Positions 10,301-18,387 of a stretch of DNA of 64,000 bases are shown piece after piece (within the stretch, counting starts at the first letter, position 1; each line of letters begins with the position of its first letter). This DNA is from Croceicoccus sp. YJ47 (GTDB lineage Bacteria; Pseudomonadota; Alphaproteobacteria; Sphingomonadales; Sphingomonadaceae), in assembly GCF_016745095.1 (NCBI RefSeq), contig NZ_CP067087.1:1058501-1122500 (forward strand). The letters run 5' to 3'. The notes under the pieces were generated by a model, which searched no databases, was not told the DNA's origin, and saw nothing but the letters and a program-made list of their open reading frames with translations. The translations under genes were made by a program, and so were the position numbers.

Positions 10301-11104
10301 GATCTTGCCGTGAACGGGCGCGATGCGATCGAACGCGTGAAACAGGCCGATGCGGAAGGCCGACCGTACAAGCTCATACTGATGGACATGCAGATGCCCG
10401 AAATCGACGGGCTGGAGGCGACGCGCCGCCTGCGCATGGAGGGATACACGCGCCGCGACCTGCCGATCCTGGCGCTCACCGCGAATTGCTATCAGGACGA
10501 TATAAAGGCCTGCCGGAATGCAGGAATGCAGGGGCATCTTGGCAAACCGTTGCGGATGGAGGCGCTGCGCAACGCGATCGATCTCTATCTTTTCGACGGC
10601 GAGGATAACGGCGAAAACGCCAATTTCGGCGAAGAAGGCCAGACCCAGGCCGCCAATGACGACATGCCCGGCGCGCATCCGGATGCCGACGACACCACGC
10701 CCACTTCGCCGCCGGTTCCGGCCCATGAAGACACCGCGCCCGGCGCTGTCAGCCGTATCGATGTGCGTGCGAGCGCGACCGAGGACACGCCCGCGGCAAA
10801 GCCGGATTCGCTTGGCCCGCCGGTGGTGCAGACGGGCGGCCATTCGCTATCGGCGAAATATGCCGCCCGCAAACAGGCGCTGTTCGACGTGATGGCGAAG
10901 ATCGCGCAGACCGATTCCGAGGGCGATTGGGACGATCTGTCGGCGCAATTGCACAAGCTCGCCGGGTCGGCCGGATATTTTGGCGATGAAAAGCTGGGTG
11001 AGATGGCCCGCGACCTCGAAGAGCGCATCCGCCGTATCGACGATGCGCAAACGCGCCGGTCGCTCGTGAAATCGGAATATGCGTCCATGCGCGAGGCAAG
11101 CTGA
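7382..11104 (+). CDS. Hybrid sensor histidine kinase (MASE1-PAS-HisKA-HATPase-REC-HPt)
   Basis: This is a 1240-residue membrane sensor with a complete internal phosphorelay. Residues about 10-290 are a hydrophobic MASE1-like membrane module. Three PAS-type domains follow (about 300-410, 420-545 and 550-670). The dimerisation/phosphoacceptor segment ANMSHEIRTPMNGVIGF has its His near 694, and the HATPase shows the DTGIGI and GGTGLGL boxes. The receiver domain (VLVAEDHDINQELV, phosphoacceptor Asp in LILMDMQMP near 1003) precedes a disordered Pro/Asp-rich linker and a C-terminal HPt domain (HKLAGSAGYF, His near 1191). No response regulator gene adjoins it, so the output partner must be encoded elsewhere. 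The signal is unknown. Confidence 0.9.
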   Translation: MISKAKQKAAARLTLLMMTVAVLTLLSWAIPDDSIFAPVWLPNAAAVAYIIGHSRYFDRFGLTGFTLAMAGTLLAIGLDIDTVVRTTAIMAIETGLVVSLIRRFCDGQPDVRKLDCYPPMLGAFAMGALVSSALANVLLGLERSANLLFLTGHFGMLLALVPPLLCFRKQTTKLAPVSVSVIVGSIAFVVCGTAAVFAQTTMPFLFLVTPTLITAGVLIGLRRTALAVLLSHVVAIVATAMGSGPILLVRGGQGMQFIALVTFMAANTMIALPVGALSRRNRMIREMLRTSRNENRYVLDNLDDVLFRIDPDGRWMSLNTAWERITGRAITESIGTKFTDFLKPEDRADAWHNFSSMLSGEFDTMNVERSIIGRDGKELRIKIRARPARSEDGQSLGLVGHMVDVTERYQEREALEHSEQQFATLAHHAPAGIWCSDVDGNATYVSPGWLELAGLTNEEAMGPGWYDAIHYEDRERVAEAWLRAVNAQERFSSEWRWLHRNGTEIWVTTAGAPQFDSDGRLTGYIGTNIDVTERKLAEERLAERESQLQIVADNIDDALFMIGAKGECIYASLFAGEILEMPPEQLIGRQFADMFGMAQSEYVKSRLALLRSGAAEGCELEMEIAGVGEAEGTRWLSGQIAVARDAETHEQGAIIASIRDVTEDKRLQAELTAQRERAELAVQAKSGFLANMSHEIRTPMNGVIGFTQLLMETDLDEAQQRQVRMIADSGQAMMRLLNDILDMSKIESGKLQLQPVPMDIRHKVESCVRLLEPVAREKGVELSFGIDPRLPKSIIGDPLRLRQILLNLVGNGVKFTEHGDVRIDARADFEDDEEILVLEVADTGIGIAPDKLRTIFNQFDQADGSIARRFGGTGLGLSISSQLTEMMGGTLTVKSKEGRGTSFTVRIPLIAADDDAELNDPPALTLAMVDTGSKPTQMPEPEFANRPRVLVAEDHDINQELVMSMMSKLNLTADLAVNGRDAIERVKQADAEGRPYKLILMDMQMPEIDGLEATRRLRMEGYTRRDLPILALTANCYQDDIKACRNAGMQGHLGKPLRMEALRNAIDLYLFDGEDNGENANFGEEGQTQAANDDMPGAHPDADDTTPTSPPVPAHEDTAPGAVSRIDVRASATEDTPAAKPDSLGPPVVQTGGHSLSAKYAARKQALFDVMAKIAQTDSEGDWDDLSAQLHKLAGSAGYFGDEKLGEMARDLEERIRRIDDAQTRRSLVKSEYASMREAS

Positions 11105-11160
11105 CGCGTCCTAGCGCCGCATAACACGGCGGGACGCGGGCGAAGCGTCGGTCCAACCAT

Positions 11161-11190
11161 GCGAAGGACGGAAACGTCGCCGTCCTTCGC
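11161..11190. repeat. Perfect 10-bp inverted repeat after the hybrid kinase
   Basis: GCGAAGGACG and CGTCCTTCGC flank a 10-base spacer, 57 bases past the kinase stop. There is no T run behind it, so it is not a textbook terminator; it may stabilise the 3-prime end of the transcript or act with the strong hairpin that follows. Confidence 0.6.
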
Positions 11191-11207
11191 CCCGCCGAAG
11201 CCGCATA

Positions 11208-11245
11208 CGAAAAAGCCCGGTGCCTTGCGGCGCCGGGCTTTTTCG
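11208..11245. terminator. Strong bidirectional terminator
   Basis: Arms CGAAAAAGCCCGG and CCGGGCTTTTTCG are a perfect 13-bp inverted repeat with A and T tracts at the base. It separates the hybrid kinase from the convergent M23 peptidase gene and can stop transcription from both sides. Confidence 0.85.
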
Positions 11246-11280
11246 AAGGACCGCCAATGACCGTCCCTTAGGGATTATGA

Positions 11281-11985
11281 TCAACGTGCGCTGGCGAAGG
11301 CCTGCTCGAACGTGTCGGCATGCAGATAGGGCTCGGGATCGACCGGCTCACCGCCGACGCGCACTTCGTAATGCAGGTGCGGCCCGGTCGAACGACCCGT
11401 GCTGCCGACATAGCCGATGAGATCGCCCTTCTTCACCGCCTGCCCGGCGGACACCGCCATGCGGGACATGTGGCCATAGCGCGTTTCCATTTCGCCGCCA
11501 TGCTCGATCCGGATGTAATTGCCATATCCGCCGTTCCAGCGCGCATCGGCGATCTGCCCATCGGCGGTCGCGTAGATCGGCGTGCCAGTGGGCGCCGCCA
11601 TGTCGAGGCCGTGATGGCCGGTGCGGCGACCCGTTACCGGATGGACGCGCATGCCGAAGCTGCTCGAAAAGCGGGAGTTCTCAACCGGCAGGCGGCTGGG
11701 AATGGACATCACCGGCTTGGTCGGGACGACGGGCTTGTTCGAATTGTCGAGCGTCTTCCAGCTGGCGAAAAGCGTGCGGAACGTGCCGTCGCTTTCGACG
11801 CCTTCTCCGATGCCCTGCGTCGCAGGAGTGCGGACCGAGGCGGCCATGTCGGCGCTGGCCGCTGCCGTCGCACTGGCATTCGCCAGGGCCGGGGCAGGGG
11901 CCATCGCCATCGACGCAACCGCGACCGCGCTCAATACCGCGCCGCGTTTCGTCCAGAAATTCGAGATCTGTCCAAGTGCCGTCAT
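11281..11985 (-). CDS. M23 family metallopeptidase (LytM-type)
   Basis: The 234-residue secreted protein has an N-terminal hydrophobic stretch (VLSAVAVASMAMAPAPALA) that looks like a signal peptide, a spacer, and a C-terminal M23 zinc peptidase domain. The zinc ligands are visible as the His/Asp pair in HHGLDMAAP and the H-x-H motif in GPHLHYEV. Such enzymes cut peptidoglycan cross-links or activate amidases. The start at 11985 is chosen because it leads straight into the signal sequence; the frame is open to 12096. The gene is single. Confidence 0.88.
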   Translation of the reverse strand: MTALGQISNFWTKRGAVLSAVAVASMAMAPAPALANASATAAASADMAASVRTPATQGIGEGVESDGTFRTLFASWKTLDNSNKPVVPTKPVMSIPSRLPVENSRFSSSFGMRVHPVTGRRTGHHGLDMAAPTGTPIYATADGQIADARWNGGYGNYIRIEHGGEMETRYGHMSRMAVSAGQAVKKGDLIGYVGSTGRSTGPHLHYEVRVGGEPVDPEPYLHADTFEQAFASAR

Positions 11986-12161
11986 TACGATACCCTTTTT
12001 TCCGAGACGCCTCGACCCCCCTAAAGGCCGGAAAAACGTCTGATTACACCTGCAAGCGATGGCTTCGAACAAAGGGAAGCGCATCCGCAGGTTCAAAATT
12101 TTCGAGATTGTCGGAACCCCCCGCCGCTCTCGTGAGTATTGGGTAAAGGGAAAACAGTTAA

Positions 12162-12962
12162 CTAGGCAATACCATCGAGGAAGCTGCGCGACAGACCGGC
12201 TGACTCCCGCGCCGAGTCGTTGAACGGTGGCTTCAACCGACCCCGAAAATGTTCCCGAACCAGAGTTTGCCAGTAGGATTCGGGCGTTTTTCCGCGCTTT
12301 TTCACCTCATCGACGAAATGCTTGGTGCCAAAGCGCACATGGCGGATTTCGTCGTCAAGTATCCGCGACAGAATGCGCGCGCCATTCGCATCCCCCTGCG
12401 CGCGCACCCGTTCCAGTGTCATCGGCGTGATGTCGAGCCCCCGCGCCTCCAGCACCATGGGCACGATCGCCAGCCGCGCCGCGACGTCGTGGCGCGTATC
12501 CTGCGCCGCCTCCCACAATCCAGCATGGGCCGGCAGCGCGCCGTAATGGCTCCCCATCGTCCTCAGCTTGCGGTCGAGAAGCGCGTAATGCATCGCCTCG
12601 TCCGCCGCGACCGACAGGAAATCGTCGGTGAAGCCGCGCGCCATGCCGCCGCCGAACCGCCCGACCATGTCGAGCGCGAGGTCGATGGCGGTAAACTCGA
12701 TATGCGCGAGGCTGTGCCACAACGCGATGCGGCCACGCTCGGACCCGCCCTTCCCGCGTCTCGGCATGTCGCGCGCGGGATGCAGTTCGGGCCGGTCGGG
12801 ACGCGCCGGTTCGTGCGGCATGGCGCAGTCGAACCGGAAATCGAGCCGCCCGGCCCGCCAGTCCCGCACCAAAGCGCGGGTCGCCATGACCTTCGCCTGC
12901 GCGTCGCCCGTCAACAGGACGGCGCGCACCGCCTCTCCCACCGAACGCTGCGACCAGGTCAA
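12162..12962 (-). CDS. DUF455 ferritin-like protein
   Basis: The product of about 266 residues is a helical protein with repeated Glu and E-x-x-H motifs (HIEFTAIDLALD, DEAMHYALL, DDEIRHVRFG). These fit the DUF455 ferritin-like fold with a presumed di-iron site; substrate and reaction are not established. The best-fitting start is a TTG whose last two bases overlap the stop of bcp (TTGA), implying translational coupling; an in-frame ATG at 13022 lies inside bcp and adds residues unlike the family. It is the last gene of the glnE-bcp-DUF455 operon. Confidence 0.75.
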   Translation of the reverse strand: MTWSQRSVGEAVRAVLLTGDAQAKVMATRALVRDWRAGRLDFRFDCAMPHEPARPDRPELHPARDMPRRGKGGSERGRIALWHSLAHIEFTAIDLALDMVGRFGGGMARGFTDDFLSVAADEAMHYALLDRKLRTMGSHYGALPAHAGLWEAAQDTRHDVAARLAIVPMVLEARGLDITPMTLERVRAQGDANGARILSRILDDEIRHVRFGTKHFVDEVKKRGKTPESYWQTLVREHFRGRLKPPFNDSARESAGLSRSFLDGIA

Positions 12963-13453
12963 AGCGTGCGCGCCGCCTCCAGCACGGCATCGGCGTGGCC
13001 CTTCACCTTCACCTTGCGCCATACGCGCGCGATGCGCCCGTCCGCGCCGATCAAGTACGTCGTGCGCTCCATGCCCATATATATTCGGCCGTACATGTTT
13101 TTCTCGACCCAGATACCCAGCGCCTCGGCAAGACCATCGCCCGCATCTGCCGGCGTATCGCTATAAAGCGGGACGGTGAGCGCCTGTTTCTCGATGAATT
13201 TGGCGTGGCTCTTGGGCGGATCCTTGCTGATGCCGAGGATGGCGACGCCCGCGTCGGCGAATGCGGGGGCAAGGGCGGTGAAATCCTTCGCCTCGGTCGT
13301 GCAGCCGGGGGTGTTGTTCTTGGGATAGAAGAACACCGCCGCCGGTTTCCCGGCCAGCGACGCGGTCGAAAATTCGTCCCCGTCGGGCGTGGTCAGGGTC
13401 ATGTGCGGAAATTGATCGCCCACGTCCGGGCGCGTATCCTTGGCATCGGTCAT
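12959..13453 (-). CDS. bcp: Thioredoxin-dependent peroxiredoxin (BCP type)
   Basis: This cytosolic peroxidase reduces H2O2 and alkyl hydroperoxides. The 164-residue protein has the AhpC-TSA fold with FFYPKNNTPGCTTEA, peroxidatic Cys at residue 51; there is no cysteine five residues further on, so the classical atypical 2-Cys pair is missing. Its ATG overlaps the glnE stop (ATGA) and its stop overlaps the start of the DUF455 gene, giving a tightly coupled operon. Confidence 0.93.
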   Translation of the reverse strand: MTDAKDTRPDVGDQFPHMTLTTPDGDEFSTASLAGKPAAVFFYPKNNTPGCTTEAKDFTALAPAFADAGVAILGISKDPPKSHAKFIEKQALTVPLYSDTPADAGDGLAEALGIWVEKNMYGRIYMGMERTTYLIGADGRIARVWRKVKVKGHADAVLEAARTL

Positions 13454-16242
13454 GTCAGCTCCAGCGTCTCATCGAATATCGCGGCCCAGGCTCTTGCCAC
13501 GGTTTGGCGTGCTGTGTCGAACGCGGTCAAGAGCGCGTCCCAATCCTCGCACCGGCACCCCTTCGCCATGATCGTGCGCGCGGCGGGCGGAGGAACCGCC
13601 GCATCGGGCGCGACCAGCCGCATCACCACCAGCATGCGGGTGAGCAGGTCGTGCGCGGACAGCAGCGCCCCGTCGACCAGCCCCGCCTGCGCCAGCATGC
13701 GCACCGCACCGCCGAGATCCGGCGTCACGAACGCGCCCTCCCGCAGTTGCAGGAAATGGACGAGAAATTCCAGATCGACCAGCCCGCCGCGCGAAAGCTT
13801 TACGTCGAGCGGCCCGGTCGGCGGTTTGTGCGCCAGAATCTCGGCCCGCATGGCCAGCACCGCGGTGCGCAGTTCGTCCGGCGCCCGTTCGCGGCACAGA
13901 ATGTCGCGAATGGCACCATTCAGCGTTTCCGCCACGCCCGGCGGCGCGTGCAGGACCCGCGCACGGGTGAGCGCCATATGCTCCCACGTCCAGGCATCCT
14001 CGCGCTGATACCGGGCGAAGCTGTCGGTGCTCACCGCCAGCAGCCCCTGCATGCCCGAAGGGCGCAGGCGGGTGTCGACCTCGAACAGCTTGCCCTCCGC
14101 CGTGGGCACGGACAGCGCGGCGGTCACACGTTGGGCGAGGCGGTTGTAATATTGCGTCGCGCCAAGCGGACGGCGACCGTCCGATTCCGCCTCGTGGCTG
14201 CCGGTGAAGAGATAGACGAGGTCGAGATCGCTCGCATGGGTCATCACCCCGCCGCCCATCCGGCCCAGCCCCAGCACGACCAGCCCGCTGCCCTCGATCC
14301 GCCCGTGCGCGCCGGCAAATTCGGCGGCGGCGGCATCGCACAATACGCGGATCGCCGCCTCCGCCATGCGCGAAAGCCCGGCCGCGATGGCCAGCGGATC
14401 ATGCGCATCGTCGAGCAATTGCACGCCCAGTTCGAACCGCAGGTCGCCGACCTTGCGCCGCACCCGGTCGAGCACGGCCTCGTAATCGTCGCGCAGCATG
14501 GCCGCATTGGCGCGCCCTGCAAAATCATGCGTCAGCGCATCGGCATCGGGCGGCAGGTCATAGGCGCTCCGGTCGATCAGCGTATCGAGCAGATCGCCGC
14601 GCCGGCCCAGCATGTCGGCCAGCCCCGGCGCCAGCGCCAATATCCGCGCCAGCGTTTCGAGCAGGGCGGGCCGCGCCTCAAGCAGGCGGAAGATATTGAT
14701 CGCCGACGGCAGGCGCGTCAGCACCTGCTCCCACCGGTTGAACGCGCGGTCGGGTTCGGGCGCGGCGGCCAGCGCCTCCAGCAATTGCGGCTGTATCGCG
14801 GCAAAGGCGGCGCGGGCGGCATCGGAGCGCAGCGCCTTGACCTTGCCGTCCTTCCACCCCTCGATCCGCGCGGCCAGCGTCTCGGCATCGGCAAAGCCCA
14901 GCGACCGAAGGCTCGCGGCGGCAGGCGGCGGGGCGGGATCGGAAAACGGCTCTCCCGCCTTGGGCATGGCGGGCGCATCGCCGCCGCCATGCGCGGCCAC
15001 CAGCCGGTCGAAGCGCCGCCGCACCGTGGCGGCAATCGTGGCGATCTCGGCAATGAGCGCCGCGCCGCCCGCCATCCCGTCGAGGCGCGCGACATTGTCG
15101 ATCGCCTCCTCGCTATCGGGAAGCGCGTGGGTCTGCCGGTCGTTCACCATCTGCAACCGGTGTTCGATCACGCGCAGCCGGTCATAGGCCTCGCCCATTT
15201 CACGCGCGTCGTCCGCCGCGATGATCCCCGCCGCCGCCAGCGCGTCGAGCGCGCCCCGCGTCCCGCGCAGGCGCAGCGAGGGATTGCGCCCGCCGTGGAT
15301 CAGCTGATGCGTCTGCGCATAGAACTCGATCTCGCGGATGCCGCCGCGCCCGCGTTTCAGGTCATAGCCCGGCCCCGGGCGTTCGGCGCCTTCGTGGCTG
15401 TCGCGGATCCGGCGCACCAGCCGGCCGATTTCGTCGATCGCCCCGAAATCGAGCGATTTGCGCCAGACGAACGACCGGATCGCGTCGAGAAAATCCTCCC
15501 CCGCCGCGACGTCGCCCGCGACCGAGCGCGCCCGGATGAACGCGGCACGCTCCCATGCCAGCGCACTGCTTTCATAATGGGTCAGCGCGGCGGCAAACGG
15601 AATGGCGAGCGGACTGACCTCGGACGCAGGGCGCAGGCGCAGGTCGATGCGAAGGACATAGCCCTCCGCCGTCATCGCCGACATGGTCTGCACGATGCGG
15701 CGCGCGGCGATCTGTGCCGCCTCGCCCGGCTCGTCGCGCGGGCGGCGGGGCAGGGTATCGGGATCGTAGAGCAGGATCGGGTCGATGTCGGAGGAATAGT
15801 TGAGCTCCCCCGCCCCATGCTTGCCCAGCGCCAGCGCGGTCATGCCGACCGGGTCCGTGTCCGCCGCGTGGTCGGGCACGCGATGCGCCACCGCATCGCG
15901 GATCGCGGCGTCGAGCGCGCGGCTTGCAAAGGCGGACAATTCCGCCATCACCATGGCAAGCGGGAACGCGCCAGCCAGATCGCCAATGCCGAGTACGAGT
16001 GCCAGCGCCCGGCGTTGCCGCCGCAGCGCCACGCCCACGTCGCCCGCATCCGCGCCCGCATCCCGCGCCGCGGCCAGCGCATCGGCCCCGCGTCCCTCGT
16101 CGAGCATGTCGGCAAGCGCCGGTTCCCGCCCGAGCAGGTCGGACAGGAACGGCGCATGCGCCCTCGCCCGGTTGAGCGCGTCCTGCCAGTCGGCCGGGTC
16201 TGCGCCGCGGGCGGGCGCCGGTTCGTCGTCATTTCGCTCCAT
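13450..16242 (-). CDS. glnE: Bifunctional glutamine synthetase adenylyltransferase/deadenylase
   Basis: GlnE adds and removes AMP on glutamine synthetase in response to PII and glutamine. The 930-residue product is close to full length for the family and shows both nucleotidyltransferase halves. The N-terminal deadenylase site is in LGKHGAGELNYSSDIDPI, and the C-terminal adenylylase site is in GLGRMGGGVMTHASDLDLVY. The ATG at 16242 has a good GGAGGGG site; the frame stays open far upstream, but that part is antisense to scoA. It is the first gene of a three-gene operon. Confidence 0.95.
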   Translation of the reverse strand: MERNDDEPAPARGADPADWQDALNRARAHAPFLSDLLGREPALADMLDEGRGADALAAARDAGADAGDVGVALRRQRRALALVLGIGDLAGAFPLAMVMAELSAFASRALDAAIRDAVAHRVPDHAADTDPVGMTALALGKHGAGELNYSSDIDPILLYDPDTLPRRPRDEPGEAAQIAARRIVQTMSAMTAEGYVLRIDLRLRPASEVSPLAIPFAAALTHYESSALAWERAAFIRARSVAGDVAAGEDFLDAIRSFVWRKSLDFGAIDEIGRLVRRIRDSHEGAERPGPGYDLKRGRGGIREIEFYAQTHQLIHGGRNPSLRLRGTRGALDALAAAGIIAADDAREMGEAYDRLRVIEHRLQMVNDRQTHALPDSEEAIDNVARLDGMAGGAALIAEIATIAATVRRRFDRLVAAHGGGDAPAMPKAGEPFSDPAPPPAAASLRSLGFADAETLAARIEGWKDGKVKALRSDAARAAFAAIQPQLLEALAAAPEPDRAFNRWEQVLTRLPSAINIFRLLEARPALLETLARILALAPGLADMLGRRGDLLDTLIDRSAYDLPPDADALTHDFAGRANAAMLRDDYEAVLDRVRRKVGDLRFELGVQLLDDAHDPLAIAAGLSRMAEAAIRVLCDAAAAEFAGAHGRIEGSGLVVLGLGRMGGGVMTHASDLDLVYLFTGSHEAESDGRRPLGATQYYNRLAQRVTAALSVPTAEGKLFEVDTRLRPSGMQGLLAVSTDSFARYQREDAWTWEHMALTRARVLHAPPGVAETLNGAIRDILCRERAPDELRTAVLAMRAEILAHKPPTGPLDVKLSRGGLVDLEFLVHFLQLREGAFVTPDLGGAVRMLAQAGLVDGALLSAHDLLTRMLVVMRLVAPDAAVPPPAARTIMAKGCRCEDWDALLTAFDTARQTVARAWAAIFDETLELT

Positions 16243-16374
16243 CCCCTCCCCATGGTCCCCGCAAATTGCAGGTGCAAGAGGGGCGGGCGTGACACGCGCC
16301 GATTTGCCGACTATTGCCGGGGCCGAACGCCTTTTCGGCACTCCCGACGCTTTCACGATGAAAGGCCGCAGCCC

Positions 16375-17094
16375 ATGAAGAAGCTTTTCCCAGACGCCAC
16401 ATCCGCCCTCGACGGGCTCCTGCACGACGGCATGATGATCGCGGCGGGGGGGTTCGGCCTGTGCGGAATTCCCGAGCGGCTGATCGATGCCGTGGTCGAA
16501 AGCGGGGTGAGCGGGCTCACCGTGGCGTCGAACAATGCCGGCATCGACAACGAAGGGCTGGGCAAGCTGCTGCGCACGAAGCAGGTCGCGAAGATGATCT
16601 CGTCCTATGTCGGCGAGAACAAGGAGTTCGAGCGGCAGTTCCTCGCCGGCGAGCTGGAGGTGGAATTCTGTCCGCAGGGCACGCTGGCCGAGCGTATGCG
16701 CGCGGGCGGCGCGGGCATTCCGGGCTTCTACACCCGCACCGGTTTCGGCACGGAGGTCGCAGAAGGCAAGGAAACCAAGCGCTTCGACGGGCCGAACGGC
16801 GAACTGGACTATGTTCTGGAACACGGGATCTTCGCCGATCTCGCCATCGTGAAGGCGTGGAAGGCGGATGAGACGGGCAATCTGGTATTCCGCAAGACCG
16901 CGCGCAATTTCAACCTGCCCGCCGCGACCTGCGGCAAGGTCTGCGTCGTGGAGGTGGAGGAGATCGTGCCGACCGGCAGCCTCGATCCCGATCACATCCA
17001 CCTGCCCGGCGTCTATGTGCAGCGCATGATCGTCGGCGCCCCCTATGACAAGAAGATCGAGTTCGTCACCACCCGGACCCGCGAAACCGCCTGA
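16375..17094 (+). CDS. scoA: Succinyl-CoA:3-ketoacid CoA-transferase subunit A
   Basis: This subunit with ScoB moves CoA from succinyl-CoA to acetoacetate, opening ketone bodies to the TCA cycle. The 239-residue protein carries the family start [17 protein letters not shown] and [12 protein letters not shown], and the [18 protein letters not shown] segment typical of CoA-transferase family I alpha subunits. The ATG at 16375 gives the expected N-terminus. scoB follows after 59 bases. Confidence 0.95.
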   Translation: MKKLFPDATSALDGLLHDGMMIAAGGFGLCGIPERLIDAVVESGVSGLTVASNNAGIDNEGLGKLLRTKQVAKMISSYVGENKEFERQFLAGELEVEFCPQGTLAERMRAGGAGIPGFYTRTGFGTEVAEGKETKRFDGPNGELDYVLEHGIFADLAIVKAWKADETGNLVFRKTARNFNLPAATCGKVCVVEVEEIVPTGSLDPDHIHLPGVYVQRMIVGAPYDKKIEFVTTRTRETA

Positions 17095-17153
17095 GCGGCG
17101 CAGCACGACCATCATCGCTGGCCGCGCCAGCCACCCATCTTGAGGAGACACGC

Positions 17154-17789
17154 ATGCCCTGGACCCGCGACGAAATGGCCGCCCGTGCCGCGAAGGAGCT
17201 CGAAGACGGTTTCTACGTCAATCTCGGCATCGGCATTCCCACGCTGGTTGCCAACCACGTCCCCGCCGGGATCGAGGTCACGCTGCAATCCGAAAACGGC
17301 ATGCTGGGCATCGGCCCCTTCCCCTATGAGGGGGAGGAGGACGCCGACCTCATCAATGCCGGCAAGCAGACGATCAGCGAACTTGACCGCTCCGCCTATT
17401 TCGACAGCGCGCAAAGCTTCGCAATGATCCGCGGCGGTCACATCGACCTCACCGTGCTGGGCGCAATGGAAGTGGCCCAGAACGGGGACATCGCCAACTG
17501 GATGATTCCGGGCAAGATGATCAAGGGCATGGGCGGCGCGATGGATCTTGTCGCCGGGGTGAAGAAGATCATCGTCGTCATGGAACACACGTCGAAGAAC
17601 GGCACGCCCAAGTTCATTCCCGAATGCACCCTGCCGCTGACGGGGAAGAATGTCGTCGACATGATCGTCACCGACCTGTGCGTGTTTCAACGCCCCGATC
17701 ACGACAGCCCGTTCCGCCTCGTCGAACTGGCCCCGGGCGTCACGGCGGAAGAGATCGCCGAAAAGACCACTGCCCACTACGTTTCCTGA
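17154..17789 (+). CDS. scoB: Succinyl-CoA:3-ketoacid CoA-transferase subunit B
   Basis: This is the beta subunit of the SCOT heteromer. The 211-residue product contains [16 protein letters not shown] and the catalytic glutamate in the [10 protein letters not shown] motif, which forms the glutamyl-CoA intermediate in this family. AGAC/GGAG-like bases precede the ATG. scoA lies upstream and a glutathione peroxidase gene follows after 19 bases, so all three are probably one transcript. Confidence 0.95.
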   Translation: MPWTRDEMAARAAKELEDGFYVNLGIGIPTLVANHVPAGIEVTLQSENGMLGIGPFPYEGEEDADLINAGKQTISELDRSAYFDSAQSFAMIRGGHIDLTVLGAMEVAQNGDIANWMIPGKMIKGMGGAMDLVAGVKKIIVVMEHTSKNGTPKFIPECTLPLTGKNVVDMIVTDLCVFQRPDHDSPFRLVELAPGVTAEEIAEKTTAHYVS

Positions 17790-17808
17790 ACCGCCGAGGA
17801 GCAAAACC

Positions 17809-18357
17809 ATGGCCACGACGCTTTCCGATATTTCGCTCACCCGCAACGACGGCAGCGCCGACAGCATCGGCGCGCACCGGGGGAAGGTTCTGCTCATCGT
17901 GAACACCGCCTCGCAATGCGGGCTGACCCCGCAATATGCCGGGCTGAAAGCGCTTCAGGAGCGGTATGGCGACAAGGGGTTCGAGGTGCTGGCGTTTCCC
18001 GCCAATGATTTCGGGGCGCAGGAACCCGGCACCGATGGCGAAATCGCGCAGTTCTGCGAAACCGAATACGGGGTGAATTTCCCGGTCTTCGCAAAGGCCA
18101 GCGTCGCCGGGCCGGAGAAGCAGGCGCTGTACAAGGAACTCGTCGCTGCCGTTCCGAACAAGCGCGGCGATGCCGACGCGTTTCGCGCGCGGCTCGAACA
18201 GGCGGGCATGATCCCCAACAACGACCCCGAAGTGCTCTGGAATTTCGAGAAATTCCTGGTCGGACGCGATGGTGCGGTCTTGGCGCGATTCGCCCCGTCC
18301 ACCGCGCCCGACGATGCCGAACTCACCGGGCTGATCGAAAGCGCGCTCGGCGCCTGA
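17809..18357 (+). CDS. Glutathione peroxidase (cysteine type)
   Basis: The 182-residue thioredoxin-fold peroxidase has VNTASQCGLTPQYAGL, with a cysteine (residue 37) at the position used by selenocysteine in animal enzymes, and the later FPANDFGAQEPGT and WNFEKFLVGRDG motifs. Bacterial members usually use thioredoxin rather than glutathione. GAGG stands ahead of the ATG. It sits directly behind scoB. Confidence 0.93.
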   Translation: MATTLSDISLTRNDGSADSIGAHRGKVLLIVNTASQCGLTPQYAGLKALQERYGDKGFEVLAFPANDFGAQEPGTDGEIAQFCETEYGVNFPVFAKASVAGPEKQALYKELVAAVPNKRGDADAFRARLEQAGMIPNNDPEVLWNFEKFLVGRDGAVLARFAPSTAPDDAELTGLIESALGA

Positions 18358-18387
18358 TCCCGGCGGGGCGGAAAACGGGGGCGGCGA

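Noticed and set aside
7064-10843. 1259-codon minus-strand frame opposite the hybrid kinase
   Set aside because: The plus strand carries a full domain-ordered kinase. The opposite frame has shadow composition and no motif.
13504-16374. Plus-strand frame opposite glnE, continuous with scoA
   Set aside because: Only the part from 16375 has homology features. Upstream of that it mirrors glnE.
17809-18357. Selenoprotein glutathione peroxidase
   Set aside because: The active-site codon is TGC for cysteine and no SECIS or TGA is involved.
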